Origin: Planctomycetota bacterium
Lineage (GTDB): Bacteria; Planctomycetota; UBA1135; GCA-002686595
Assembly (NCBI GenBank): GCA_020853575.1
Contig: JADYYP010000021.1
Location: forward strand, 100,690 to 164,689
Direction of reading: 5' to 3'
Length of the DNA: 64,000 nucleotides
In this document: positions 35,080 through 43,572 of the stretch, piece by piece
How the letters are laid out: every line of letters starts with the position of its first letter
Numbering within the stretch: the stretch's first letter is position 1
Notes under the pieces: model-generated
Database searches by the model: none
Told to the model about the DNA's origin: nothing
The model's input: the letters and a program-made list of their open reading frames with translations, nothing else
Made by a program: the position numbers and the translations under genes

Positions 35080-36669
35080 ATGAACTCGCAGCGCCTCGCA
35101 GCCGCAGTGCTTCGGCTCTCGTCCGCCCTGACTTTGCTTTCCTCGCTGGCCCTGGCCCAAACGCCGTTCTCCGTGAGCGGTCCGGGAGCGACGATCCCGG
35201 CCGCGGGCAGCGGTGGTGGCGGCGTGTGGCCCGCGACGTTGCCGCCCTCGCCGGCGGTGAGCGTCGCGACGAGCCCCGTTCCGGCCGCCGGCTGTCAATT
35301 CACGGCGCTCGAGATCGCCGGGCTCTCCCACACGTTCATCGGCGACCTGCAATTCGTGCTGCTCAGCCCGACGCAACAACGCTACGTCATCGTGCATCGA
35401 CCGGGCTTCACCGGCAGCGGCTTCGGCAGCGGTGGTAACGCACTCGGTGGCAACTACACCATCGTCACCAGCGGCGCGCTCGCCATTCCGAGCACGGGCG
35501 ACTGGACGCCGGGCACCTACAACCAGGAGTTCGGCTCGGGCGCGGGCATGTGGCCCACGGGAGTCGCCGGCATCTTCAACTTCCCGCTCAACACCATCGT
35601 GTGCGAGACCGGCACCTGGACGCTCGAGGTCTACGACTGGGCGAGCGGCGACACGGGCAGCTTCAGCGGCTGGACTTTGCACGGGCTCGAGGGCATTCCG
35701 TTCAACGCCAGCGGCCCGGGCGGCGCGATTCCGGCGGTGGGGACTGGCGGCGGTGGCGTGTGGCCGACGAGCCTGCCGCCCCTGGCCTTCGAGTCGAGCT
35801 CGAGCTACGTGCCGCTCGGGCCGAAGAAGATCTCGCGTATCGCGATCGAGAACCTGACGCACACCTGGATCGGCGACCTGCAGATCACGCTCTCCGGACC
35901 TTCGGGAGCGCACATCAACCTGGTGCACCGGCCCGGCTTCAGCGGCAGCAACGCGGGCAATTCCGGCAACGCGCTCGGCGGCGGCTTCCACTCGCTGGTC
36001 TCGGGCGGCGGGTTGCCGGTTCCGACGAGCGGCGACTGGCCGCCGGCGATCTACCACGTCTCGTACGGGAGCGGCGCCGGACAGTGGCCCGACGGCAGCG
36101 CGGGCATCGCCAACCTCCCGGTCGGCGCGTTGATGGTCTCGCCCGGACACTGGGTGCTGCGGATCTACGACTGGGCCGGCGGCGACACCGGTGCATGCAC
36201 GTCGTGGAGCATGAACGGCTACGTGCTGCCGCTCGGGCCGATCTCCTACTGCACGTCGAGCGTGACCTCGAATGGCTGCTCTCCGGGCATCGCGACCATC
36301 GGCAACAACTCGCCGTCGGCAACCTACGCCAACCCCTGCGACATCTACGCCTATTCGGTCGAAGGCCAGAGGAACGGCCTCTTCTTCTACGGCGTCGACG
36401 GCCAGATCGCGGTGCCCTTCGGCAGCGGGTTCATGTGCGTCGCGCCACCGCGCCAGCGCACCGGGCTGCAGTTCTCCGGGGGCAACGGCGGCGCGTGCAA
36501 CGGCGGCTTCGCGCTCGACTGGAACGCCTACCGCATCGCGCATCCCTTCACGCTCGGGTGGCCGTGGAACGTGGGCTCGAGCTTGTTCGTGCAGGCCTGG
36601 TTCCGCGATCCGGCGTCACCCTCGGGCACGGCGCTGACCAACGGCTTGTTGCTCACGCACCGCATGTAG
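35080..36669 (+). CDS. secreted protein with two P-domain (proprotein convertase-like) repeats and a C-terminal module
   Basis: Exported 529-residue protein with a clear signal peptide ending LSSLALAQ. Residues about 25-200 and 205-385 are two tandem copies of a P-domain/jelly-roll unit. Each has a T(F/W)IGDLQ strand, a V-HRPGFSGS-like loop and a (T/H)W-L-(E/R)(V/I)YDWA-GDTG end, as in the accessory P-domain of subtilisin-type proteases, but no catalytic domain is present. Residues about 390-529 are a C-terminal module beginning YCTSSVTSNGC and ending FRDPASP...L, shared with four other secreted proteins here. GGAG six bases before ATG 35080 supports the start. Likely surface-exposed or secreted; function unknown. 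Confidence 0.85.
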   Translation: MNSQRLAAAVLRLSSALTLLSSLALAQTPFSVSGPGATIPAAGSGGGGVWPATLPPSPAVSVATSPVPAAGCQFTALEIAGLSHTFIGDLQFVLLSPTQQRYVIVHRPGFTGSGFGSGGNALGGNYTIVTSGALAIPSTGDWTPGTYNQEFGSGAGMWPTGVAGIFNFPLNTIVCETGTWTLEVYDWASGDTGSFSGWTLHGLEGIPFNASGPGGAIPAVGTGGGGVWPTSLPPLAFESSSSYVPLGPKKISRIAIENLTHTWIGDLQITLSGPSGAHINLVHRPGFSGSNAGNSGNALGGGFHSLVSGGGLPVPTSGDWPPAIYHVSYGSGAGQWPDGSAGIANLPVGALMVSPGHWVLRIYDWAGGDTGACTSWSMNGYVLPLGPISYCTSSVTSNGCSPGIATIGNNSPSATYANPCDIYAYSVEGQRNGLFFYGVDGQIAVPFGSGFMCVAPPRQRTGLQFSGGNGGACNGGFALDWNAYRIAHPFTLGWPWNVGSSLFVQAWFRDPASPSGTALTNGLLLTHRM

Positions 36670-36689
36670 CGCGTGCGGCTGGCGTGCGC

Positions 36690-37625
36690 TCAAGCGAGCT
36701 CGCGCATGGCGTAGCGGGCGTGGACGCGCGCCTCGTGCAGCGCGGCCTCGACCTTCTCTCGGTCGAGGCCCGAGCGCTCGTGCAGGCTCGCTCCGTGGAT
36801 ACCAGAGGCGACGAACAGCGCCGGGAGACCCTCGCGATTGGCGCCCATGACGTCGGTGGTGAGCCCATCGCCGATGGCGAGCACGCGCGCGCGCTCCGGC
36901 TCACGACCGGTGAGCTCGAGCAGCTCGCGCAGCGCCAACTGGTAGATCGGGGCGTGGGGCTTGCCGCACATGACGACCTGGCCGCCGAACTGCGTGTAGT
37001 CGCGTGCCAGCGCCCCCGCGCACCAGTGGAGTCGCTCGCCGAGGCGCACCACGATGTCGGGATTGGCGCACACCATCGTCAGTCCGCGCTCGCGCGCGCG
37101 CCGCAGCCGCTCGGTGTAATCCGCTGGCGTCTCCACGTCGAAGTCGTCGAGTCCGGTGGCGCCGATGAAGCTCGCGCGCTCGAGCGTGGCGAGCTCGATC
37201 CCCAGACCGTCCCACAGGATCGAATCCGAGCGCGGGCCGAACAGGTGCATCGGGCCGGGAGCGCGCGCGGCGAACTCGGCGCGCGTGGCATCGCCCGAAG
37301 TGACCAACGCATCCCAGGCGTCGCGGGCCAGCCCCAGTCGCTCGAGCTGGCGCGGGATCACGCCGCGCGGTTTGGGGACGTTGCTGATCAACACCACGCG
37401 TCCGCCGCGCGCGCGAAAGGCGCGCAGCGCCGCGGCCGCGGGCTCGAACACTCGGCGACCGTCGTGCACCACGCCCCACAGGTCGCACAAGACGGCGTCG
37501 TAGCGTCCAGAGAGCTCCGCCAAGCTCGCCGGAAAGGTCAGCTCGAGCGGCCGAGCCGCGGACCGATGCTCGGCACGCGCTCCGGGGCCCGAAGCGCTCT
37601 CGTCTCTCGCGCCGAGGTCGTTCAC
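36690..37625 (-). CDS. HAD-superfamily phosphatase (subclass IIA, NagD-like)
   Basis: A 311-residue soluble hydrolase. Motif I is DLWGVVHDG with the nucleophile Asp48. Position +2 is Trp rather than Asp, which is characteristic of one HAD-IIA hypothetical group and not a mutation. Motif II is LISNVPKP, and motif III/IV is GKPHAPIY plus IGDGLTTDVMGANREG. A C2-type cap with GATGLDDFDVET lies between them. Substrate is unknown; NagD-like members act on sugar phosphates or nucleotides. GTG 37625 overlaps the stop of the DUF1428 gene (GTGA), so the two are translationally coupled. The N-terminal 30 residues are low-complexity and the true start could be slightly further in. Confidence 0.86.
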   Translation of the reverse strand: MNDLGARDESASGPGARAEHRSAARPLELTFPASLAELSGRYDAVLCDLWGVVHDGRRVFEPAAAALRAFRARGGRVVLISNVPKPRGVIPRQLERLGLARDAWDALVTSGDATRAEFAARAPGPMHLFGPRSDSILWDGLGIELATLERASFIGATGLDDFDVETPADYTERLRRARERGLTMVCANPDIVVRLGERLHWCAGALARDYTQFGGQVVMCGKPHAPIYQLALRELLELTGREPERARVLAIGDGLTTDVMGANREGLPALFVASGIHGASLHERSGLDREKVEAALHEARVHARYAMRELA

Positions 37626-37864
37626 GCCGCGACCAGCGTCTCGAATGCGCCGTGGAGCATGCGCGCGGGGGCTGCGGGCAACGTGCGGCCCGCCCTCGAC
37701 GCCGGGCTCCGCGGGTCCCCCATGACCAGCGCGTCCACGCACACGCGGCACTCGAGCGGGCCGAGCTCGGGCCACAGCTTGGCCGCGATGCGCGCGAGCC
37801 GGCGGTGCGCGGCCAAGCAGCGTTTGGGGACGACCAGCACGAAGCCATCGACGAAGGGAGCCAT
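37622..37864 (-). CDS. shortened DUF1428 (YbaA-like) protein
   Basis: An 80-residue protein whose two ends match DUF1428: the N-terminal VDGFVLVVPKRCLAAHRRLA and the later VMGDPRS...ARMLHGAFETLVA. Normal members are about 117 residues. The middle segment that joins these ends in E. coli YbaA (including the VVFSWIEYPSKEVRDA strand-helix) is absent here. The reading frame is intact and coupled by a four-base overlap to the HAD phosphatase gene, so it is either a compact functional variant or a decaying gene with an in-frame internal deletion. The family has a ferredoxin-like fold of unknown role. Confidence 0.72.
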   Translation of the reverse strand: MAPFVDGFVLVVPKRCLAAHRRLARIAAKLWPELGPLECRVCVDALVMGDPRSPASRAGRTLPAAPARMLHGAFETLVAA

Positions 37865-37917
37865 GCGCGCAGCCTAGCGCACGCCCCGGCGCGCGCGCGA
37901 GCCGTCCGGCGCGCCCT

Positions 37918-39024
37918 TCAGTGCTCGATCAGCGAGAGCGCGATCTCGAACACGATCAGGAGCACGATCAGGATCTCGAGCACCTCGGCGCGCACCGTGG
38001 CCGCGTGGTCGTGCAGCTTGTCGTACACGTTGTCGAGCGCCGCGAGCTTGCGCTGCGCCGTGTCGTTCCACTCCTGCAGCCGAAACCGCGCGTTCGCCTG
38101 GCGCAGCAGGCGCGCCAGGTGCTGGTCGCTCGAGATCTTGAGGGTGTTGCCCAAGCGCTCGAACAGGAACGCGGCCTCGAGCTGCATCGTCGAGAGCTGG
38201 CGCAACTCGCGTCTCAGGGCCATCGGCCCGAGGTGGCGGCGCTGGCCGTGGCGCGACACCGAGCGCAGCGAGGCGTCGAGCGCCGTGTCGAGCTGTGCGT
38301 CGAGGAAGCGCAGCTCGAGCAGCTGCACGTTGGCGTATTCGAGCACGCGCAGGGCGTCCTCCGGCGCGTCGTCGAAGACCACCGCGTGGCGCCAGTCGAT
38401 CAGCGCTAGATCGCTCGGGCCATACTGCACGCGCACCGCGAGCGCATCGGCGATGACGTCGCGCGAGAGCGCCTCGTCCTCGGCGCGCAGGATGCCGGTG
38501 AGCTCGGCCGCGTGCGCGGTGACGAAGCGCTCGGCGTCGCGCTCGAGCAGCGCGCCGGGCAGGCGAAACACCGCGTAGTCCTCGACGACGTCCGAGACCC
38601 CGCCCTTCACCAAGTGCGCCCCGAGGGCCGCGACCAGCTCGTCGACGCGCAGTCGCGCGGCGCGCGCCAAGCTCGTGTCCTGCGCGAGCTCGCAGGCCAA
38701 GGCGATGCAGTCCCGCAGCGTGCCGTCGAAGGGCAGCGTGTACGACACCACCACGGCGCCGAAATCGAACAGCACCAGCTCGACCGACTCGCTCGCGCTC
38801 CAACGTGAAATCGAAAGTGCAGCGGCGCGGTGGCGCACGCGCAGCGGCGGGGGAGTGAACTGGAAGCCGCTCGGGGCTTCGTGGGCTTGCCCCAGGGCTC
38901 CGAGGGTGCTGGGCTCGTGGATCGTCTGGGCGGCGCGCACGAGATCGATCGACTGCGCGACGTCGAAGGCGAACAGCACGCGGCACTCGCCGCTCGCTCG
39001 CACTGCGTTCGCCGGAGGCTGCAC
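37918..39024 (-). CDS. RMD1/DUF155-family protein with C-terminal membrane anchor
   Basis: A protein of the RMD1/SIF2 (DUF155) family, whose eukaryotic members act in mitochondria; bacterial function is unknown. Seen: an N-terminal FDVAQSIDL segment, a central VELVLFDFGAVVVSYTLP strand pair, an EDYAVFRLPG segment, and a C-terminal long helix followed by a single membrane segment (about residues 344-366, EILIVLLIVFEIALSLIE) that ends the protein. This is the normal family layout. GTG 39024 is preferred, giving 368 residues. ATG 39177 would add a basic, low-quality 51 residues. It begins at the far side of a 312-base gap from the PhyH gene, which is divergent. Confidence 0.8.
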   Translation of the reverse strand: MQPPANAVRASGECRVLFAFDVAQSIDLVRAAQTIHEPSTLGALGQAHEAPSGFQFTPPPLRVRHRAAALSISRWSASESVELVLFDFGAVVVSYTLPFDGTLRDCIALACELAQDTSLARAARLRVDELVAALGAHLVKGGVSDVVEDYAVFRLPGALLERDAERFVTAHAAELTGILRAEDEALSRDVIADALAVRVQYGPSDLALIDWRHAVVFDDAPEDALRVLEYANVQLLELRFLDAQLDTALDASLRSVSRHGQRRHLGPMALRRELRQLSTMQLEAAFLFERLGNTLKISSDQHLARLLRQANARFRLQEWNDTAQRKLAALDNVYDKLHDHAATVRAEVLEILIVLLIVFEIALSLIEH

Positions 39025-39336
39025 GCCACCGACGATAGCAGCGGCGCGGGACGAGTGAGCGAGCTCGGGCGCGGCCAGGGCGCGGATCGCCGCGAACTCG
39101 CGGCGCGAGCGCGGCGGAAATCGCACCCCTCCGGATTTCGGCGTAGCGTCCGGCCGCGTCGCTCGTCGCACGGACATGCTCCGACACGCGCTGCGCCCGC
39201 GCCGCCACGCATGCCGCTCGACCGCGCGCGATGTGCACGACCGCGCGCTCGAGCCCAGCTTGCAAGTCCGTCATCCCCTGGAACCTGTTTTCGCGCGACG
39301 CGTCGAACGCTGCGCACCCTTACGATCTCCCCTTCC

Positions 39337-40185
39337 ATGCTGCGCAAGATCGAGCATCAGAACTGGACCTACACGGGGCCGGCGCCGGACGGAAGCACGG
39401 CGCTCGAGCGCGACGGGCACTTCCTCTTGAGGGGCGAGTACTCCGAGCGCGAGATCGGCGAGCTGCGCGACGAGATCCTGGAGGTCTACCGGGTGTTCCC
39501 ACCGGATGGGCGCGCGGGTCGCACGTCGCCGGAGAACGCGGAGATGTTCCGCTACGAGATGTTCAACCGCAGCGCGCTGTGCCAACGCGCGATCGCGCGG
39601 CCCAACGTGCTCGCGATCCTCGAACCCCTGCTCGGGTCCGATTGCCACGTCATCGCCTGCACGGCGTGGCGCAACCCCACCGGAACCGCGCACGCGCCGC
39701 GCGGTCAGGAGTGGCACGTCGACGGTGGTCCGCACGTGCCGCGCGCGCCCGGGAGCGACTGGCCGGAGAGCATTCCCTATCCGATCTTCGTGATCGCGAC
39801 GCACGTCTTCCTGCAGGACCTGCGGATCGAGGACGGCCCGACCGCCTTCGTGTCGCGCAGCCACACTTCGGGCCATTTGCCGCCAGCGGACACCAAGTGG
39901 GAGCTCGAGATGGAGTACCGCGGGCGCCGCAGCGAGGTGCGCCTCGCGCGCGCCGGAGACGTGCTGTTCTTCGTCTCGGACGTGTGGCATCGACGATTGC
40001 CGCCGGGCTCGGCCTCGCGCGGCCGCTTCTTCCTGCAGACCAACTACGCGCGGCGTGAGATCGCGCAACGCGTGCGGCCGACCGACGAAGTGCACCACGT
40101 TCGTCCAGAAGCGCTGGAGCGCGCTCGCAGCGAACGCGAGCGGACGCTGATCGGCTTGCATCCGCAGGTCTACTACGACGGCTGA
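39337..40185 (+). CDS. phytanoyl-CoA dioxygenase (PhyH) family protein
   Basis: Fe(II)/2-oxoglutarate-dependent dioxygenase-like protein of 282 residues, substrate unknown. The iron triad is visible: H127 and D129 in WHVDGG and H218 in VWHRRLPPGS. An Arg in the following RGRFFLQ segment would bind 2-oxoglutarate. The ERDGHFLLRGEYSE segment at residues 25-40 is the standard PhyH opening (G-x-hydrophobic-x-x-x). The ATG at 39337 gives a complete family protein. The 312 bases before it toward the RMD1 gene contain no gene I can support and hold the divergent promoters. Possible roles include hydroxylation of a small metabolite or side chain. Confidence 0.88.
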   Translation: MLRKIEHQNWTYTGPAPDGSTALERDGHFLLRGEYSEREIGELRDEILEVYRVFPPDGRAGRTSPENAEMFRYEMFNRSALCQRAIARPNVLAILEPLLGSDCHVIACTAWRNPTGTAHAPRGQEWHVDGGPHVPRAPGSDWPESIPYPIFVIATHVFLQDLRIEDGPTAFVSRSHTSGHLPPADTKWELEMEYRGRRSEVRLARAGDVLFFVSDVWHRRLPPGSASRGRFFLQTNYARREIAQRVRPTDEVHHVRPEALERARSERERTLIGLHPQVYYDG

Positions 40186-40198
40186 CCCGCGCGCCGGG

Positions 40199-41104
40199 TC
40201 AAGGCGCTCGAGGCTTCCAGGCGAACTTGGCGCTCACCGGGTGGTGGTCGCTCGGCCAGCGGCCGTTCGCTCCCGGCGCGGAATGGATCGCGGCCTCGAC
40301 CGGCTCGAGCTCGTGCGTCGCCAAGACGTGGTCGATCTTCTCGCCCGCGAGGCCGCCGCGAAAGGCGTGGAAAGTGCCGACCTCGCGCGCATCGGGGTGA
40401 AGTGCCCGAAAGCTGTCGCGCAAGCCGCACGCGAGCAGCGTCGCGAGCGGCGCACTACGCTCGCCCGCGTTGAAGTCGCCCAGGACCAACCGCGCACCGT
40501 GGAGCGCCTCCACGCGTTCGGCGAGCATTTGCGCGGAGTGCACACGGGCCTGCGCGCCGCGGTGATCGAAGTGCGCGTTCCACACGGTCAGCTCGCGGCC
40601 ACTGGCGCGCTCGCGCAGCCGCGCCCAAGTGCAAATGCGCGTGAGCGCGGCGTCCCAGCCGACCGAAGCCACTTCGTCGGGTCGCTCGCTGAGCCAGAAG
40701 TCGCCGCTCTCGAGCACTTCGAAGCGCTCGCGCTCGACGAACAGCGCCGCGTGCTCGCCGCGCGTGCCTCCCTCCCGGCCTTGGCCGAGCCTGCGAAAAC
40801 TCGGGAGACCTTGTTCGAGCCATGCGAGCTGGAAGTCGAGCGCTTCCTGCACGCCCAAGATCGCGGGCGCGACCTCGCGGATCGCGTCGAGCACCTGCTC
40901 GCGCCGCAGCGGCCAAGCGTCGGGTCCGTCGTCGGCCGTTCCGTAGCGCACGTTGAACGTCATCACCTCCAACGTCTGCGGTGCGCGTGCATCGGGCTCC
41001 GCGTGCTGTCCCGCTCGCGGCGTCGATCGCGCACACGAGCCGAGCGCTAACAGGGCCCAAAAACTGGCGGAAAGGGCCGCAAGACTGCCTCGCCGGGTCT
41101 TCAT
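40199..41104 (-). CDS. exported endonuclease/exonuclease/phosphatase-family hydrolase
   Basis: Metal-dependent phosphoesterase fold (EEP family, DNase I/exonuclease III-like) predicted to be a lipoprotein: the N-terminus has a hydrophobic stretch ending LALGSC (Cys24). Motifs seen in 301 residues: MTFNVRYG (N-terminal Asn), GVQEA (metal-binding Glu), WNAHFDHRG (His), GDFNAG and SDHHPV at the C-terminus. These cover the conserved active site. The 13-base gap and opposite strand from the PhyH gene rule out an operon there. Surface location suggests nucleic-acid or sugar-phosphate scavenging, but sphingomyelinase-like or nuclease specificity cannot be told apart by eye. Confidence 0.88.
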   Translation of the reverse strand: MKTRRGSLAALSASFWALLALGSCARSTPRAGQHAEPDARAPQTLEVMTFNVRYGTADDGPDAWPLRREQVLDAIREVAPAILGVQEALDFQLAWLEQGLPSFRRLGQGREGGTRGEHAALFVERERFEVLESGDFWLSERPDEVASVGWDAALTRICTWARLRERASGRELTVWNAHFDHRGAQARVHSAQMLAERVEALHGARLVLGDFNAGERSAPLATLLACGLRDSFRALHPDAREVGTFHAFRGGLAGEKIDHVLATHELEPVEAAIHSAPGANGRWPSDHHPVSAKFAWKPRAP

Positions 41105-41235
41105 CGTCGGTGCAACCTACGCGGCCCGCGCGAAGTGTGCCACGCGCGGTCTGCACGCTCCGTCGTTGGCGCGCCGCGGAACCGAGTGCGCGCCACGGCG
41201 TTGGCCAGGCTCGGGGCACCGCTAGACTCCGCTCG

Positions 41236-41754
41236 ATGTTCGCGGGCTCACCCTTGTCGCGCTGGCCGCTGGCCTTGGCGCTCGGCTTGGCGCTGGTGCT
41301 CGCGCTGGCGTTCGCGCTCCGGCGGCGTGGAGCCGAGCTCGAGTCGCGCGGAGCACGGCGAGCGCTGCGCGGCGCGGCCTGGGTCGTTGCGGGCTTGCCC
41401 TGGGTCTGGCTCGGGCTGTTCGGCAGCCTCGTGGTCCGCGCGCGGCTCGCGAGCGGCGCTTGGCCGCGGCGCGAGGCGGCGCACCAGGACTTGAGTGACG
41501 CCGCGCTGGCCTCCGGCGCGATCTTCGACCCACGGCATTTCCCCGTGCATCGCGCGCTGGTCGCGTCGACATTCGTCGTGCTGCTGCTCGCTCCGCTACT
41601 GGCCGCGATGTTGGCGATCGTCGGTCGCGTGGCCGACCCGAGCGCTCGCGCGAGCGGCGACCGCGCCATGCTGCTCGCGCTCGCGGGCGCCCTGCTAGCG
41701 CTGCTGCTGTTGACCTTCGACTTCGGAGGTTTCGTCGAGTGGTTTCTCGGCTGA
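41236..41754 (+). CDS. small hypothetical integral membrane protein
   Basis: A 172-residue membrane protein of unknown function with about four hydrophobic segments (approximately residues 10-30, 47-70, 112-135 and 145-170). Charged, Arg-rich loops lie between. It ends DFGGFVEWFLG. The gene is convergent with the SGNH membrane protein gene and the two coding regions overlap by 60 bases at their 3' ends. Upstream is the divergent EEP-family hydrolase (131-base gap). No family motif was recognised. Confidence 0.62.
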   Translation: MFAGSPLSRWPLALALGLALVLALAFALRRRGAELESRGARRALRGAAWVVAGLPWVWLGLFGSLVVRARLASGAWPRREAAHQDLSDAALASGAIFDPRHFPVHRALVASTFVVLLLAPLLAAMLAIVGRVADPSARASGDRAMLLALAGALLALLLLTFDFGGFVEWFLG

Positions 41755-43377
41755 GCGCCCACGCTTGCCCTTGCGCTCGCCGCCGGCCGCGCGCTTGGGC
41801 TTGCGCGACTTCTCGGGGAGCTCGAAGGCCTCGAGCGAGCGCACGAACTCGGCCAGGGCCAAGCCGACGATCTTGTTGCCGCGCGTGTTCAGGTGCGTGT
41901 CGTTCAGGTGGTAGACGTGGCGCTTGCCGTCGGCCAGCGGCTCCGCGGCGCGCAACGCCGGCAGCAAGTCGAGGTGCGGGATGCCGTGCTCGTCGAGCCA
42001 GGCCTTGAGCGCCTTCTGCGGCAGATCGCGCTCGATGTCGGCCGGGAACGGGGGATGCGCGAGCTCCTCCCAGAGGGCGTCGTCGACCTGGTACTCGTCG
42101 GGGATCAGCAACACCGCCAACGTGGTGTCGCCGCAGCTGGCTTGGAGCCGCGCCAGGTCGTCGAAGATGCCCTGATAGCGTGGCAACGAGCGGCGCAGCA
42201 GGAACCACAGGCGGGTGCGCTCGATCTGCAGGAAGCGCTCGCGCGTGAAGGTCTCGCGCTCGACCAACGGATCGCGCAGCCAGGGCATGCGCCGCTCGAT
42301 CTGCCAGCGCTTCCCGACGCGGTGGATGAACTCGATCGAGTCGGGATTCTCCTCGCTTGCGGCGCGCGCGACCTCGCGCTCGCGCCGCTCGGCGGCGATC
42401 ACTTGCCAGCGGTGCGCGAGCATCGTCAGGACCGAGTCGCGCGGGTCACACCACAATCGTGTGTGCGCTTCGGCGCTCTTGTCGGAGCCGGCGATGTCGT
42501 TGCCGATGAACAGCGCGATCACGACCAGCTTGGGCGCGCGCGGTAGCGCAAAGCGCTCGAGCATGTAGCGGTACTCGCGCGGCCCCGAGCTCGAGACTCC
42601 CAGGTTGTAGATCGGAACTCCGAGCTCGCGCTCCGCGATCGTCGTGTAGTGGCGATGGTGGGGGACCACGGCCACGCTGAAGGAGTCGCCGATGCACGCG
42701 ACCCACGGCTGCTCGGGTCCGAGTCGATCGGGCTCCTCGTCGACCATGCCGTTGGAATCGACCGTGAAGCCGAAGTAGGGCGAACCTGGCTTGCGGCGGT
42801 TGGCGAGCACGAAGGACTCCGCCTCCGCGGTCTCGCTGGCCAGCACGAACGAGCCTCCGGCGTCGCGCAGCCAGCGCAGTCCGAGCTCGGCGGCCGCGGT
42901 GCACAGCGCCAACTCGAGCGCGACGATCTCCAGCCTGCGCAGCCAACGCGGCCAGCGCGGCGCGCTCCACCAGGCAGCCAAGCCGAGCAGAGCGCTCCAC
43001 AGTGCGGCGGAGACGCATGCGGCGAGCTGCACGTCGAAGCGCGCCAGCGGCGCAGGAAAGGCGAGCAGTGCGAACCAAGTCGCGAGTGCGAACACCGGCG
43101 CCCATCTCAGCGCTGGCCAGAGCGCCGCGGCCGCGCGTCCTGAGCGCCACGCGAGCACGGTCGCGACCGTCGCCAGCAGAGCGACCACGCCTGCGGCGAT
43201 GTGCAGCTCGAGGCCGTGCGGAACGCGCGGCAGCCAGATCTCCTCGAGCCACGCGCGCTGCAGACCTTGATTGACCGCCAGAGCATTGACTCCGAGCGCG
43301 ATCGAGCAGGAGCACGCGAGTACCGCAACGCGCGAGGGCGTCGCGTGCTGAGCCCGGGCTGCGAGCGCGGCGGTCAC
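41695..43377 (-). CDS. polytopic membrane protein with SGNH hydrolase domain
   Basis: A 560-residue protein with about five N-terminal hydrophobic segments (residues about 15-165), then an extracytoplasmic SGNH hydrolase domain. The Ser nucleophile lies in IGDSFSVA (Ser232), the Gly block is NLGVSSSGP, the Asn block IGNDIAG and the Asp/His block DTHLNTRG. The C-terminus is a Lys/Arg/Gln-rich tail. Membrane segments fused to SGNH domains are typical of enzymes that O-acetylate or deacetylate surface polysaccharides, so that role is inferred. The start is GTG 43377; the first residues are poorly constrained. It overlaps the convergent small membrane protein gene by 60 bases. Confidence 0.78.
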   Translation of the reverse strand: MTAALAARAQHATPSRVAVLACSCSIALGVNALAVNQGLQRAWLEEIWLPRVPHGLELHIAAGVVALLATVATVLAWRSGRAAAALWPALRWAPVFALATWFALLAFPAPLARFDVQLAACVSAALWSALLGLAAWWSAPRWPRWLRRLEIVALELALCTAAAELGLRWLRDAGGSFVLASETAEAESFVLANRRKPGSPYFGFTVDSNGMVDEEPDRLGPEQPWVACIGDSFSVAVVPHHRHYTTIAERELGVPIYNLGVSSSGPREYRYMLERFALPRAPKLVVIALFIGNDIAGSDKSAEAHTRLWCDPRDSVLTMLAHRWQVIAAERREREVARAASEENPDSIEFIHRVGKRWQIERRMPWLRDPLVERETFTRERFLQIERTRLWFLLRRSLPRYQGIFDDLARLQASCGDTTLAVLLIPDEYQVDDALWEELAHPPFPADIERDLPQKALKAWLDEHGIPHLDLLPALRAAEPLADGKRHVYHLNDTHLNTRGNKIVGLALAEFVRSLEAFELPEKSRKPKRAAGGERKGKRGRSAEKPLDETSEVEGQQQQR

Positions 43378-43387
43378 TCCTCGTTCT

Positions 43388-43401
43388 TAACCGCACGGTT
43401 A
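43388..43401. promoter_or_regulatory. 14-bp palindrome, operator-like
   Basis: TAACCG-CA-CGGTTA is a perfect 6+6 inverted repeat in the 195-base region between the divergent SGNH membrane protein gene (start 43377) and the FG-GAP protein gene (start 43573). TAACCGnnCGGTTA-type sites are typical of TetR-family regulators, but no such gene lies next to it, so the regulator is unknown. Confidence 0.45.
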
Positions 43402-43572
43402 GCGTTGGAATAGGGGGCCGATGCGATTGGGCGCCGATCGCGCGGGTGCCGTTCGCTGCGGACGACGAATCGCGCGCGCCATGAAACGCCGTCGCCCGGG
43501 TCCGGATGGACAGGGCTCGCGCGGCGGCCGCTGCGGATGCCGCGAATCCACGGAAGTCGAAGGAGCGAGCGA

